Positions 1-5,065 of a DNA stretch of 5,065 nt are shown piece by piece (the stretch's first letter is position 1; each line of letters starts with the position of its first letter). The DNA is taken from NCBI GenBank assembly GCA_944373065.1, contig CALWAJ010000074.1:1-5065 (forward strand). The letters are read 5' to 3'. Source of the DNA: an uncultured Bacilli bacterium (GTDB taxonomy: Bacteria > Bacillota_I > Bacilli_A > RF39 > UBA660). Under the pieces are notes generated by a model. That model worked only from the letters and a program-made list of their open reading frames with translations. It was not told where the DNA came from and ran no database searches. The position numbers and the translations under genes are program-made.

Positions 1-101
1 TTATTTACATTTATATCTTTAACATCAGGTGTAGTTGTAGTGACAAGTAAACAGCACCCCATAAATAAAATTGTATTTATTATATAAATAGTTATCTTCA
101 T
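1..101 (-). CDS. N-terminus of an unidentified secreted or membrane-anchored protein (partial, runs off left edge)
   Basis: An open frame starts at the ATG at 99-101 and continues without a stop for 33 codons to the window edge. The start is well supported because GGAGG lies six bases upstream. The visible protein begins MKITIYIINT, followed by a hydrophobic core (about residues 5-20) containing a Cys-Cys pair at 16-17, then a Thr-rich stretch (21-24) and a polar segment. This looks like a Sec signal peptide or an N-terminal membrane anchor. A lipoprotein is possible, but the residues before Cys16 (Phe-Met-Gly) are a poor lipobox and more hydrophobic residues follow the cysteines. It lies 81 bases downstream of murE, with its own promoter candidate, so it may be a separate transcription unit. 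The function cannot be named from this fragment. Confidence 0.6.
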   Translation of the reverse strand, partial: MKITIYIINTILFMGCCLLVTTTTPDVKDINVN

Positions 102-107
102 GTCTAA

Positions 108-113
108 CCTCCA
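108..113 (-). promoter_or_regulatory. Ribosome binding site of the left-edge gene
   Basis: TGGAGG on the minus strand is separated by six bases (TTAGAC) from the ATG at 99-101. It is the strongest Shine-Dalgarno match in the window and the main reason to accept the short edge fragment as a real gene. Confidence 0.75.
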
Positions 114-128
114 GATATTCTCAACTAT

Positions 129-157
129 ATCTTAACATATAGACACTAAAAAGACAA
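129..157 (-). promoter_or_regulatory. Candidate extended -10 promoter for the left-edge gene
   Basis: Reading the minus strand, TTGTCT (157-152) is followed after 17 bases by TAAGAT (134-129). TGT comes directly before the -10, which gives the TGn extended -10 element. Each hexamer matches the sigma-A consensus at four of six positions. A start near position 122 would leave a leader of about 20 bases before the ATG, which includes the Shine-Dalgarno. The region is very AT-rich, so chance matches are possible. Confidence 0.45.
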
Positions 158-160
158 CTT

Positions 161-182
161 TTGACACTTTATAAAGTGTCAA
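161..182. promoter_or_regulatory. Perfect 22-base palindrome directly after murE (operator or terminator hairpin)
   Basis: The half-site TTGACACTTTA is followed immediately by its exact reverse complement, with no mismatch over 22 bases. It abuts the murE stop codon (183-185) and ends four bases before the candidate -35 of the left-edge gene. As RNA it can fold into a 9-bp stem with a TATA loop. However, the T run on the minus strand (148-152) begins only after eight intervening bases, so it is a weak intrinsic terminator. The symmetry and position also suit a repressor operator. A further copy of the half-site core AGTGTC lies at 142-147. The sequence does not decide between the two roles. 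Confidence 0.6.
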
Positions 183-1595
183 CTATTGTTCATAATAACT
201 CTTAATAACATCATAATCACAGTAAGGAAGATACTTATCATCAACTGCCATATAATCATCTCTACCTTTACCTGTAATTAAAACAATATCTTTATCTTTA
301 GCCATATCTAAGGCTTTATATATAGCCTCCTTTCTATCAATAATCCTCTCATAATTAGTCTTATCTGATTCACTAACTAAATCATCTATAATATCATTAG
401 GATCTTCATATCTTGGATCATCCATTGTAAACACAACATAATCAGACTTTTCTAAAACTACTTTACCCATACCTGGTCTTTTAGATTTTTCTCTTCCCCC
501 AGCACTACCTGTAACTGTAATAATTCTTTTTTCTTTAACCATATTTAAAAAGGTTAATATATTATCTAGTGCATCAGTAGTATGAGCATAATCAAGTATT
601 ACTGTATATTTATTAGTAAAAGGCATTATCTCCATTCTACCTTCTATTTGTTTTAACTTACTTACTCTTTTTATAATCACATCAAAATCAATCCCTTTAC
701 AAAGAAGACAAAGTATAGCAGCAGCTAAGTTATCAACATTAAAACTACCAAGTAATGGAGAACTAACTTCATAAGTTTTATTATTATATTTAAAGGTAAT
801 AATAGTCTTATCTCTTTTTAAAGTATAATTCTCTATCTTTAAAGTATCACTATCTTTATAGCCATAACTAACAATATTACCATGAGCTTCCCTCTTAAAT
901 TTATCAAAGTATTTATCACTACTATTTAATATAGAATATCCTTCATCCTTAACTTGTCTAACCAACTGACACTTACAATCTACATAGTTTTCTAATGTCT
1001 TATGAATATTTAAATGATCCTCAGTAATATTAGTAACTATCCCTATATCATATCTAATATCATCAAGTCTATGTCTATAAAATGCTTCACTAGAAGCTTC
1101 CATACAAATAGTATCACATCCATTATCTAAAAACTCTCTAAAATACATATATAGCCTATCAACATCAGGAGTAGTATTACGCATACTATAATGTTTAGAT
1201 TTATATTTTCTTCCATTAGTACCAATATACGCTGTATTTTCCCCTAATAACTGATAAATAATCTCTGCAACAGTAGTTTTACCATTAGTACCGGTAACGC
1301 CTATCATAAAAGCTTTTTCACATGGATAATCATAAAATTTAGCACTAACTTTTCTAAGTTCCAAATTAGTATCATCTACTCTAATAACAGGAACGGATTT
1401 TTCTAAAACATCACGACTAACTACAACTGCACTAGCACCATTTTCAATCGCTTCATCAATAAAATCATGTCTATCAGCAGTAACTCCCATCGTACATACA
1501 AACAAATCGCCATGTTCTACTTCTTTAGAATTTATTTTAATCCCCTTTATTAGTCTGTCATCTTTAATATTATATAATTCACTTAATTTTTTCAT
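183..1595 (-). CDS. murE: UDP-N-acetylmuramoyl-tripeptide synthetase, MurE family Mur ligase
   Basis: This cytoplasmic ATP-dependent ligase adds the third amino acid (meso-diaminopimelate or L-lysine) to UDP-MurNAc-L-Ala-D-Glu during peptidoglycan precursor synthesis. The 470 residues cover all three Mur ligase domains and are slightly short for the family (about 480-500). The P-loop GVTGTNGKTT is at 99-108, NTTPD at 140-144, and EASSEAF at 166-172, where many homologues have SSH. TNITEDHL is at 188-195 and the likely carbamylated lysine is Lys208 in YVDCK. SFNVDNLAAA is at 284-293, EGRMEI at 318-323, DYAHTTDAL at 335-343, and SAGGREKSKRPGMG at 364-377. The amino-acid-selecting motif reads DDPRYEDP (392-399): Arg395 resembles the diaminopimelate-type DNPR, but the Asn is Asp. 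GKGRDDY (442-448) replaces the usual GKGHEDY. Substrate choice is therefore uncertain. The ATG at 1593-1595 is preferred over an upstream TTG (1620-1622) because AGAGGTG lies six bases before it. The gene follows a secreted-protein cassette rather than other mur or fts genes. Confidence 0.93.
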   Translation of the reverse strand: MKKLSELYNIKDDRLIKGIKINSKEVEHGDLFVCTMGVTADRHDFIDEAIENGASAVVVSRDVLEKSVPVIRVDDTNLELRKVSAKFYDYPCEKAFMIGVTGTNGKTTVAEIIYQLLGENTAYIGTNGRKYKSKHYSMRNTTPDVDRLYMYFREFLDNGCDTICMEASSEAFYRHRLDDIRYDIGIVTNITEDHLNIHKTLENYVDCKCQLVRQVKDEGYSILNSSDKYFDKFKREAHGNIVSYGYKDSDTLKIENYTLKRDKTIITFKYNNKTYEVSSPLLGSFNVDNLAAAILCLLCKGIDFDVIIKRVSKLKQIEGRMEIMPFTNKYTVILDYAHTTDALDNILTFLNMVKEKRIITVTGSAGGREKSKRPGMGKVVLEKSDYVVFTMDDPRYEDPNDIIDDLVSESDKTNYERIIDRKEAIYKALDMAKDKDIVLITGKGRDDYMAVDDKYLPYCDYDVIKSYYEQ

Positions 1596-1601
1596 TATCA
1601 A

Positions 1602-1608
1602 CACCTCT
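1602..1608 (-). promoter_or_regulatory. Ribosome binding site deciding the murE start
   Basis: AGAGGTG on the minus strand lies six bases (TTGATA) before the ATG at 1593-1595. The resulting N-terminus, MKKLSELYNI, is typical of MurE. The longer reading from TTG at 1620-1622 would add nine residues that include this ribosome binding site. Confidence 0.75.
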
Positions 1609-1629
1609 ACTATAAAATACAAGTATCTA

Positions 1630-1657
1630 AATATATTTGTTACACTAATATCGTCAA
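1630..1657 (-). promoter_or_regulatory. Candidate sigma-A promoter of murE
   Basis: Immediately after the TAA of the upstream gene, the minus strand reads TTGACG (1657-1652). After a 16-base spacer comes TATATT (1635-1630). Each hexamer matches the consensus at five of six positions. A start near 1623 would give a leader of under 30 bases containing the AGAGGTG site. It suggests murE can be transcribed independently of the upstream cassette, although read-through is also possible because no terminator is visible between them. Confidence 0.5.
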
Positions 1658-2353
1658 TTATTCTATTTCAAAAAGAAAATCCTCACTTCGATAGAACTGA
1701 TCTTCTAAAAACCTAGAATAAACATTAAATTTCCTATAAAATACTAACTTATTATCTCTTACAAACAATTTAACATTATCAGTATAATTATCAATTCCTC
1801 TTAGATCTAAAAAACAATTATAATCACATTCTTCTTTACTAAAATACATACTATCCACCTCTTGTTGATAATAAGATTTCATCTCTTTTTCTAAAGAATT
1901 ACTAATATCACTATAACTATAAGAAAAATCATCTAATAAATCACTATCATTAACTAAAGCACCACTATCTAAATCAAAGTTATAAGTATTAATAATAACA
2001 TCAGGATTATTAGTTTCTCTATCTAGATAGATATAAAAAGTAACTAAAGATAAATAATCTTTATTAACAGCATAATCAAAATCAAAACTCTCTTTTCCAC
2101 TACTAACAGTACTATTGTACTCTCTTTCAATCTCATCATTAACTTCTTTAGCATCATCACTATCTAAGTTAATAGTTGGACATCTTGACTCCATTTCATA
2201 AGAAGAAGTATTCTCATCTTTTACTGTAATATAAGATGTATTAGTATTAGCACTCTCATTACTATTAAAAACTGCCACAGATATCCAAATAACTACTGTA
2301 ACTACTATTAACACAACTATTAAAATAACATATATTCTCGCTTCTTTTAACAT
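1658..2353 (-). CDS. Single-pass membrane protein with a DUF3298/RsiV-like extracytoplasmic domain
   Basis: The 231-residue product has a seven-residue cytoplasmic tail, one strongly hydrophobic helix (about 8-29), a Ser/Asn/Thr-rich linker, and an acidic outer domain from about residue 50. Three blocks in that domain resemble the DUF3298/DUF4163 fold of RsiV-type proteins: PTINLDSDDAKEVNDEI (59-75), the strand region YLSLVTFYIYL (100-110), and YNFDLDSGALVNDSDLL (124-140). Cysteines are at 58, 176 and 180. RsiV of Bacillus subtilis is an anti-sigma factor that senses lysozyme through this domain. This protein has no cytoplasmic anti-sigma region and no sigma factor gene beside it, so only the outer domain can be compared. 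The ATG at 2351-2353 is chosen because AGGA lies eight bases upstream. An ATG nine bases earlier overlaps that AGGA. It sits 10 bases after the preceding gene, probably in the same operon. The family call is from pattern memory and is moderate. Confidence 0.65.
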   Translation of the reverse strand: MLKEARIYVILIVVLIVVTVVIWISVAVFNSNESANTNTSYITVKDENTSSYEMESRCPTINLDSDDAKEVNDEIEREYNSTVSSGKESFDFDYAVNKDYLSLVTFYIYLDRETNNPDVIINTYNFDLDSGALVNDSDLLDDFSYSYSDISNSLEKEMKSYYQQEVDSMYFSKEECDYNCFLDLRGIDNYTDNVKLFVRDNKLVFYRKFNVYSRFLEDQFYRSEDFLFEIE

Positions 2354-2361
2354 AATCCACA

Positions 2362-2365
2362 TCCT
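2362..2365 (-). promoter_or_regulatory. Ribosome binding site deciding the start of the RsiV-like gene
   Basis: AGGA overlaps the TAG stop of the upstream gene and lies eight bases before the ATG at 2351-2353. The in-frame ATG at 2360-2362 begins inside it and has only a GGA four bases away, so the downstream ATG is favoured. The overlap suggests translational coupling. Confidence 0.5.
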
Positions 2366-2753
2366 ATCCGTTATTAGCTTCTGCTTCTTCTATATCTATT
2401 TGTCTTTTAGATATTTCTTTAATATTAACATCATTATTTTTAGTATTAATAGTAAATTCATAAGTATAAGAATCATAAACAAATCTACCTGTAAATATAT
2501 TATTATCATAACTAAAAGTAGAATCTTGATATAAAAATTTACTTTCATTAAAGTCATACTCATCTAACACATCATAATAATTATTATTTAGTTTTCTAAG
2601 CTTACCATCACTTAATGATTCGTCTAATTCTTCTAATGATTTTAACGGTTCTAACAACTCTTCATTATTAATAGAAAACTTATATAACATAATTATTATT
2701 ACTGCCCCAACTAATATTAAAGTTGCAATCAAAAGTCTTTTCTTAGTTATCAC
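2364..2753 (-). CDS. Small single-pass membrane protein of unknown function
   Basis: I do not recognise a family. The 129-residue product starts MITKKRL, with a positively charged N-terminus, and has one hydrophobic helix at about 7-26. A roughly 100-residue polar, acidic domain follows. Residues 30-50 are rich in Glu and Leu and may be helical. The stretch 72-116 (with FLYQDSTFSYD and RFVYDSYTYEFTINT) alternates in a way that suggests beta strands. There are no cysteines. By the positive-inside rule the domain should face outside. A GTG start at 2751-2753 is chosen because AAGGGGA lies seven bases upstream. The upstream ATG at 2808-2810 would overlap the end of the peptidase gene by 44 bases and put 19 polar residues before the anchor. 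The gene sits 13 bases after the pilin-peptidase gene and 10 before the RsiV-like gene, so it is probably co-transcribed with both and may act with them at the cell surface. Confidence 0.7.
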   Translation of the reverse strand: MITKKRLLIATLILVGAVIIIMLYKFSINNEELLEPLKSLEELDESLSDGKLRKLNNNYYDVLDEYDFNESKFLYQDSTFSYDNNIFTGRFVYDSYTYEFTINTKNNDVNIKEISKRQIDIEEAEANNG

Positions 2754-2760
2754 TATATCA

Positions 2761-2766
2761 TCCCCT
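2761..2766 (-). promoter_or_regulatory. Ribosome binding site supporting a GTG start
   Basis: AGGGGA directly follows the TAA of the peptidase gene and lies seven bases before the GTG at 2751-2753. An ATG at 2759-2761 between them is out of frame and meets a stop after two codons, so GTG is the best initiation codon. Confidence 0.6.
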
Positions 2767-3765
2767 TTATTTCTTAGCTTCAAATATCCAGTACTGTCTA
2801 TTAGAAGCATTTATTTCACTAGGAGTAAATGCTCTATCATTATATCCTTTATTAACAGCATTATTTTTATTAGGATCATTTACCCATATATTTCCATTTT
2901 CATCTAAACCACTAAGTACAATCAAATGTCCTCCACGTGTAAATAATCCAGCAGATTGTGAACTCATAACAGGTCTTCCTTCGCTTAAAGCCTGTACAAC
3001 CTCATCTATAGAGGTAGTAGTAGTAACACTACCAAGATTATAAGTACTAGCTAGAGCTGCAGGAAATCCCCAACTCATACCACCACCATAAACATAATAT
3101 TGTCTTGCTAAATCTGCTAAAGTCTCAGGAGTAATAACTTCTCCTGTTAAATAGGAAGCTACCATAGCTCCAGATGTAAATCCACATCCAGAAGTTGCAA
3201 TAGTTCTATCACCTTTTAAAACAACATGAGCATAATCTCCCTGATAATATCTAGGAATCCCCATTCCTCCAGCACCATCACTACTAGCATTACCATTGCC
3301 ACCTCCTACAGTTGCAGAACCACTAGAAGTATTAATAACTGGTCTAACATAACGTTCTACCGCTTCAAATCTAGACATTACATTACTAAAGGAATAATTA
3401 CTATTAACATCATAGGTATAAGGATGTGAAAAGATATAATCACTACTTTCCCTAGCTGCACTAAAACATGCTAAAACAGAAGAAAAAGTATCATTTTTTA
3501 TATTAGCATAACTTAACATACTAATACCAAAATTAACTAAAGTAGGTAAAAAGAACACAACTAAAGCCGCTATTATTTTTTTTATAACACCTTTAGCAGC
3601 ATCTTTCAAAGAAGGATCAATTACCATCTTACCTAAAGTAATAATGACGCTAATAATTAAAATAATAGGTACAGCAATACAAATAATCTGAAAAACATTT
3701 TCTATTGTTGTCAAAGTAGTAGCAAGCGCTACATCATCACAAACTTCATCTAATATTAAAAACAT
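2767..3765 (-). CDS. Membrane-anchored C39-type cysteine peptidase with an N-terminal pilin-like two-helix module
   Basis: The 332-residue protein joins two parts. Residues 1-100 hold two hydrophobic helices (about 23-48 and 61-85) separated by a short Lys-rich loop (GKMVIDPSLKDAAKGVIKK). This resembles the TrbC/VirB2-like pilin-type proteins of Gram-positive genomes. Cys9 and Cys100 flank the hairpin and should both face outside. A Ser/Gly-rich linker (about 104-168) leads to a papain-like domain matching Peptidase_C39_2. There, Gln175 (YYQGDYA) is the likely oxyanion residue, Cys194 (SGCGFTSGAM) the nucleophile, His280 (GGHLIVLSGL) the base, and Asp297 (WVNDPN) the third residue, so the enzyme looks intact. 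The substrate is unknown. There is no ABC transporter part, so this is not a bacteriocin exporter. The ATG at 3763-3765 is preceded by AAAGAG at seven bases. It follows the ileS terminator and heads a likely three-gene operon. The peptidase call is firm; the pilin resemblance is inference. Confidence 0.82.
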   Translation of the reverse strand: MFLILDEVCDDVALATTLTTIENVFQIICIAVPIILIISVIITLGKMVIDPSLKDAAKGVIKKIIAALVVFFLPTLVNFGISMLSYANIKNDTFSSVLACFSAARESSDYIFSHPYTYDVNSNYSFSNVMSRFEAVERYVRPVINTSSGSATVGGGNGNASSDGAGGMGIPRYYQGDYAHVVLKGDRTIATSGCGFTSGAMVASYLTGEVITPETLADLARQYYVYGGGMSWGFPAALASTYNLGSVTTTTSIDEVVQALSEGRPVMSSQSAGLFTRGGHLIVLSGLDENGNIWVNDPNKNNAVNKGYNDRAFTPSEINASNRQYWIFEAKK

Positions 3766-3799
3766 ATCATCACTCTTTACTATAATATTTACTAACTAT

Positions 3800-3827
3800 A
3801 GTATAATATAAATTTTTAAACTTTAAA
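3800..3827 (-). promoter_or_regulatory. Candidate promoter of the envelope cassette
   Basis: On the minus strand TTTAAA (3827-3822) is followed after 16 bases by TATACT (3805-3800), with further -10-like hexamers (TATTAT, TATAGT) overlapping or adjacent. A start near 3793 fits the Shine-Dalgarno AAAGAG at 3773-3778. The -35 overlaps the T-rich tail of the ileS terminator. The whole gap is nearly pure A+T, so the exact hexamers are uncertain; that a promoter lies here is likelier, because a terminator sits just upstream. Confidence 0.4.
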
Positions 3828-3857
3828 AGAAAAAGAGATATTAATTTTTATCTCTTT
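3825..3857 (-). terminator. Intrinsic terminator of ileS, overlapping the stop codon
   Basis: On the minus strand AAAGAGATA (3857-3849) pairs perfectly with TATCTCTTT (3840-3832) around an eight-base loop. The stem runs straight into a T-rich tail (TTCTTTT, 3831-3825). The ileS TAA at 3848-3850 lies at the stem-loop boundary, so the hairpin uses the last codons of the gene. The stem is AT-rich, but the geometry is canonical. Confidence 0.65.
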
Positions 3858-5065
3858 ACTCTTTCTACTTTAAGTCCCATCATCAAATCATTAACATGAA
3901 TATTCTCATCTAACTTTTCATCTTTAATAACTTCTATTGATAAAGTCTCTTCTTTAACATAATTAGAGTATTTATCAAGCATTACATCAACAATATCTTC
4001 TCCATTATAGTAAAGATTAATTCTATCAGTAATAACAAAATCAGCTTCTTTTCTTAGACTTTGTACTTTTCTAACTACTTCACGAGCAAGTCCCTCTAAT
4101 ATTAAATCATCGGTTAAAGTAGTATCTAAAACAACACTAATATTACCGTTACTAGAAGCACAGTATCCCTCTTTATTTTTTAGAGTTGTAACAATCATAT
4201 CTTCTGTAATTTTTAATTCTTTTCCTAAGAATTCAGTAGTATAGTAACCTGCTTTAATTTGATTAACATCGCTAATATCAAATTTACTAACTAACTCCTG
4301 GAAATCTTTAATATTAGAACCAAACATCTTACCTACAACTCTAAAGTTAGGTTTAACAATATAATCCATATAAAGACTCATATCATCTTCATAAATAACT
4401 TTCTTTACATTTAACTCTTCTAGTATTATAGATTCTAACTCTCCTATAACACTTTCAAATACTTTAGGAACAATTATAAAGTTAAGTGGCTGTCTTACTT
4501 TAATAGATACATCTTCTCTTGCATTACGTCCTAAACTACAAATATCACGAACAACATTCATTCTATTTTCAAGTTCACTAGATATTAAGGTTTCATCTAC
4601 TTTAGGAAAATCTGCTAAATGAACACTCTTACCATCAGTCAAATTACGATAAATCTCTTCTGTAACAAATGGTGTAACAGGTGCTGCCATTTCACATAAA
4701 GTAAGTAAAACTTCATAAGTAGTCTGATATACTGCCTTTTTACTTTCAGTAAGTTCACTATCCCAGAATCTCTTTCTATTACTTCTAATATACCAGTTTG
4801 AAAAATCATCATTTAAGAAATCTACAATATAATGAACTACTTTATTTAAGTCATAAGCATCATATGCTTTTGTAACTAAATCTAATGTATTATTTAACCT
4901 AGAAAGTAACCATTTATCAGTAATATCACGTTCATTAACAGGAACATTATAATCTCTTGGATCTACTTTATCAGCATTAGCATACATCTCAAAGAATGAA
5001 TAAGCATTTTTAAGTGTTGATAAATACTTAGAATTAACTTCTTTTAAGCCATCATTATCAAACTT
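3848..5065 (-). CDS. ileS: Isoleucyl-tRNA synthetase, C-terminal part (partial at right edge)
   Basis: This cytoplasmic enzyme charges tRNA-Ile with isoleucine. The frame is open to the window edge, giving the last 405 residues; the ATG at 4985-4987 is internal, because upstream codons continue the family sequence (LKEVNSKYLSTLKNAYSFF). The anticodon-binding domain is clear: DKWLLSRLN, then the signature FSNWYIRSNRKRFWDSEL, VYQTTYEVLLTLCEMAAPVTPFVTEEIY, and SVHLADFP. It is followed by LGRNAREDVSIKVRQPL, EELNVKKVIYEDD, YIVKPNFRVVGKMFG, and GLAREVVRKVQSLRKEADF. These belong to the eukaryote-like type 2 enzyme (about 1000-1050 residues). No C-terminal four-cysteine zinc finger, typical of type 1 enzymes such as that of E. 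coli, is present. The HIGH and KMSKS motifs and the editing domain, and any T-box leader, lie outside the window. Confidence 0.95.
   Translation of the reverse strand, partial: KFDNDGLKEVNSKYLSTLKNAYSFFEMYANADKVDPRDYNVPVNERDITDKWLLSRLNNTLDLVTKAYDAYDLNKVVHYIVDFLNDDFSNWYIRSNRKRFWDSELTESKKAVYQTTYEVLLTLCEMAAPVTPFVTEEIYRNLTDGKSVHLADFPKVDETLISSELENRMNVVRDICSLGRNAREDVSIKVRQPLNFIIVPKVFESVIGELESIILEELNVKKVIYEDDMSLYMDYIVKPNFRVVGKMFGSNIKDFQELVSKFDISDVNQIKAGYYTTEFLGKELKITEDMIVTTLKNKEGYCASSNGNISVVLDTTLTDDLILEGLAREVVRKVQSLRKEADFVITDRINLYYNGEDIVDVMLDKYSNYVKEETLSIEVIKDEKLDENIHVNDLMMGLKVERVKR

Noticed and set aside
161..182. Palindrome as a plain murE terminator or as a -35 element (it contains TTGACA)
   Set aside because: As a terminator the T run starts eight bases after the stem. 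As a -35 there is no -10 match at 16-18 bases. It was kept as an undecided regulatory palindrome instead.
1596..1622. TTG-initiated nine-residue extension of murE
   Set aside because: The extension encodes the ribosome binding site itself, and the ATG at 1593-1595 gives a family-typical N-terminus.
2754..2810. ATG-initiated N-terminal extension (19 residues) of the small membrane protein
   Set aside because: It would overlap the end of the peptidase gene by 44 bases and contains the AGGGGA site that serves the downstream GTG. The translated extension looks like out-of-frame coding sequence.
3226..3429. Plus-strand open frame of 67 codons
   Set aside because: It is wholly antisense to the pilin-peptidase gene, has a low-complexity Ser/Ile/Thr/Arg composition with no recognisable motif, and no other plus-strand gene exists nearby.
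2767..3765. Bacteriocin ABC exporter, or part of a conjugation (type IV secretion) locus
   Set aside because: The C39 domain here is not followed by transporter or ATPase domains, and no VirB4, VirD4, relaxase or other transfer genes flank the pilin-like module. The neighbours are housekeeping genes.
1..5065. Mycoplasma-type genetic code (TGA read as tryptophan)
   Set aside because: All genes read cleanly with the standard bacterial code, the tryptophans checked use TGG, and the presence of MurE argues for a walled cell. No TGA is used as a stop either, but with five stops that is weak evidence.

Overview
The window looks like chromosomal DNA of an AT-rich (roughly 70% A+T by eye), cell-wall-bearing member of the Bacillota. 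The best guess is an uncultured gut Bacilli lineage of the RF39 / Erysipelotrichales / Mollicutes-like kind. Four things point there: the base composition, strong GGAGG-type ribosome binding sites, a eukaryote-like (type 2) isoleucyl-tRNA synthetase, and a two-helix pilin-like membrane module of a type I recall from such genomes. Tryptophan is read from TGG and the standard bacterial code suffices. All stop codons seen are TAA or TAG. The lineage assignment is inference.

Every gene is on the minus strand, so the window reads from right to left. At the right edge is the last 405 residues of isoleucyl-tRNA synthetase (3848-5065), closed by an intrinsic terminator that overlaps its stop codon. 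A short gap with a candidate promoter follows. Next come three tightly packed genes for membrane-anchored, outward-facing proteins. The first is a two-helix pilin-like module fused to a C39-type cysteine peptidase domain (2767-3765). The second is a 129-residue single-pass protein of unknown function (2364-2753). The third is a single-pass protein with a DUF3298/RsiV-like outer domain (1658-2353). The gaps between them are 13 and 10 bases, so they are probably one transcript.

A 62-base gap holding a good promoter candidate (TTGACG, 16 bases, TATATT) leads to murE (183-1595), a cytoplasmic peptidoglycan precursor ligase that is here away from any dcw-type cluster. Its stop codon abuts a perfect 22-base palindrome. 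Beyond that are an extended -10 promoter candidate, a strong ribosome binding site, and the first 33 codons of a secreted or membrane-anchored protein that runs off the left edge (1-101).

The housekeeping genes (ileS, murE) are clear. The part worth attention is the envelope cassette between them: a surface-displayed peptidase built on a pilin-like membrane anchor, with two companion exported proteins. The palindrome between murE and the left-edge gene also deserves a look. No RNA genes, CRISPR arrays, insertion sequences or attachment sites were seen, and no stretch over 300 bases lacks a gene.
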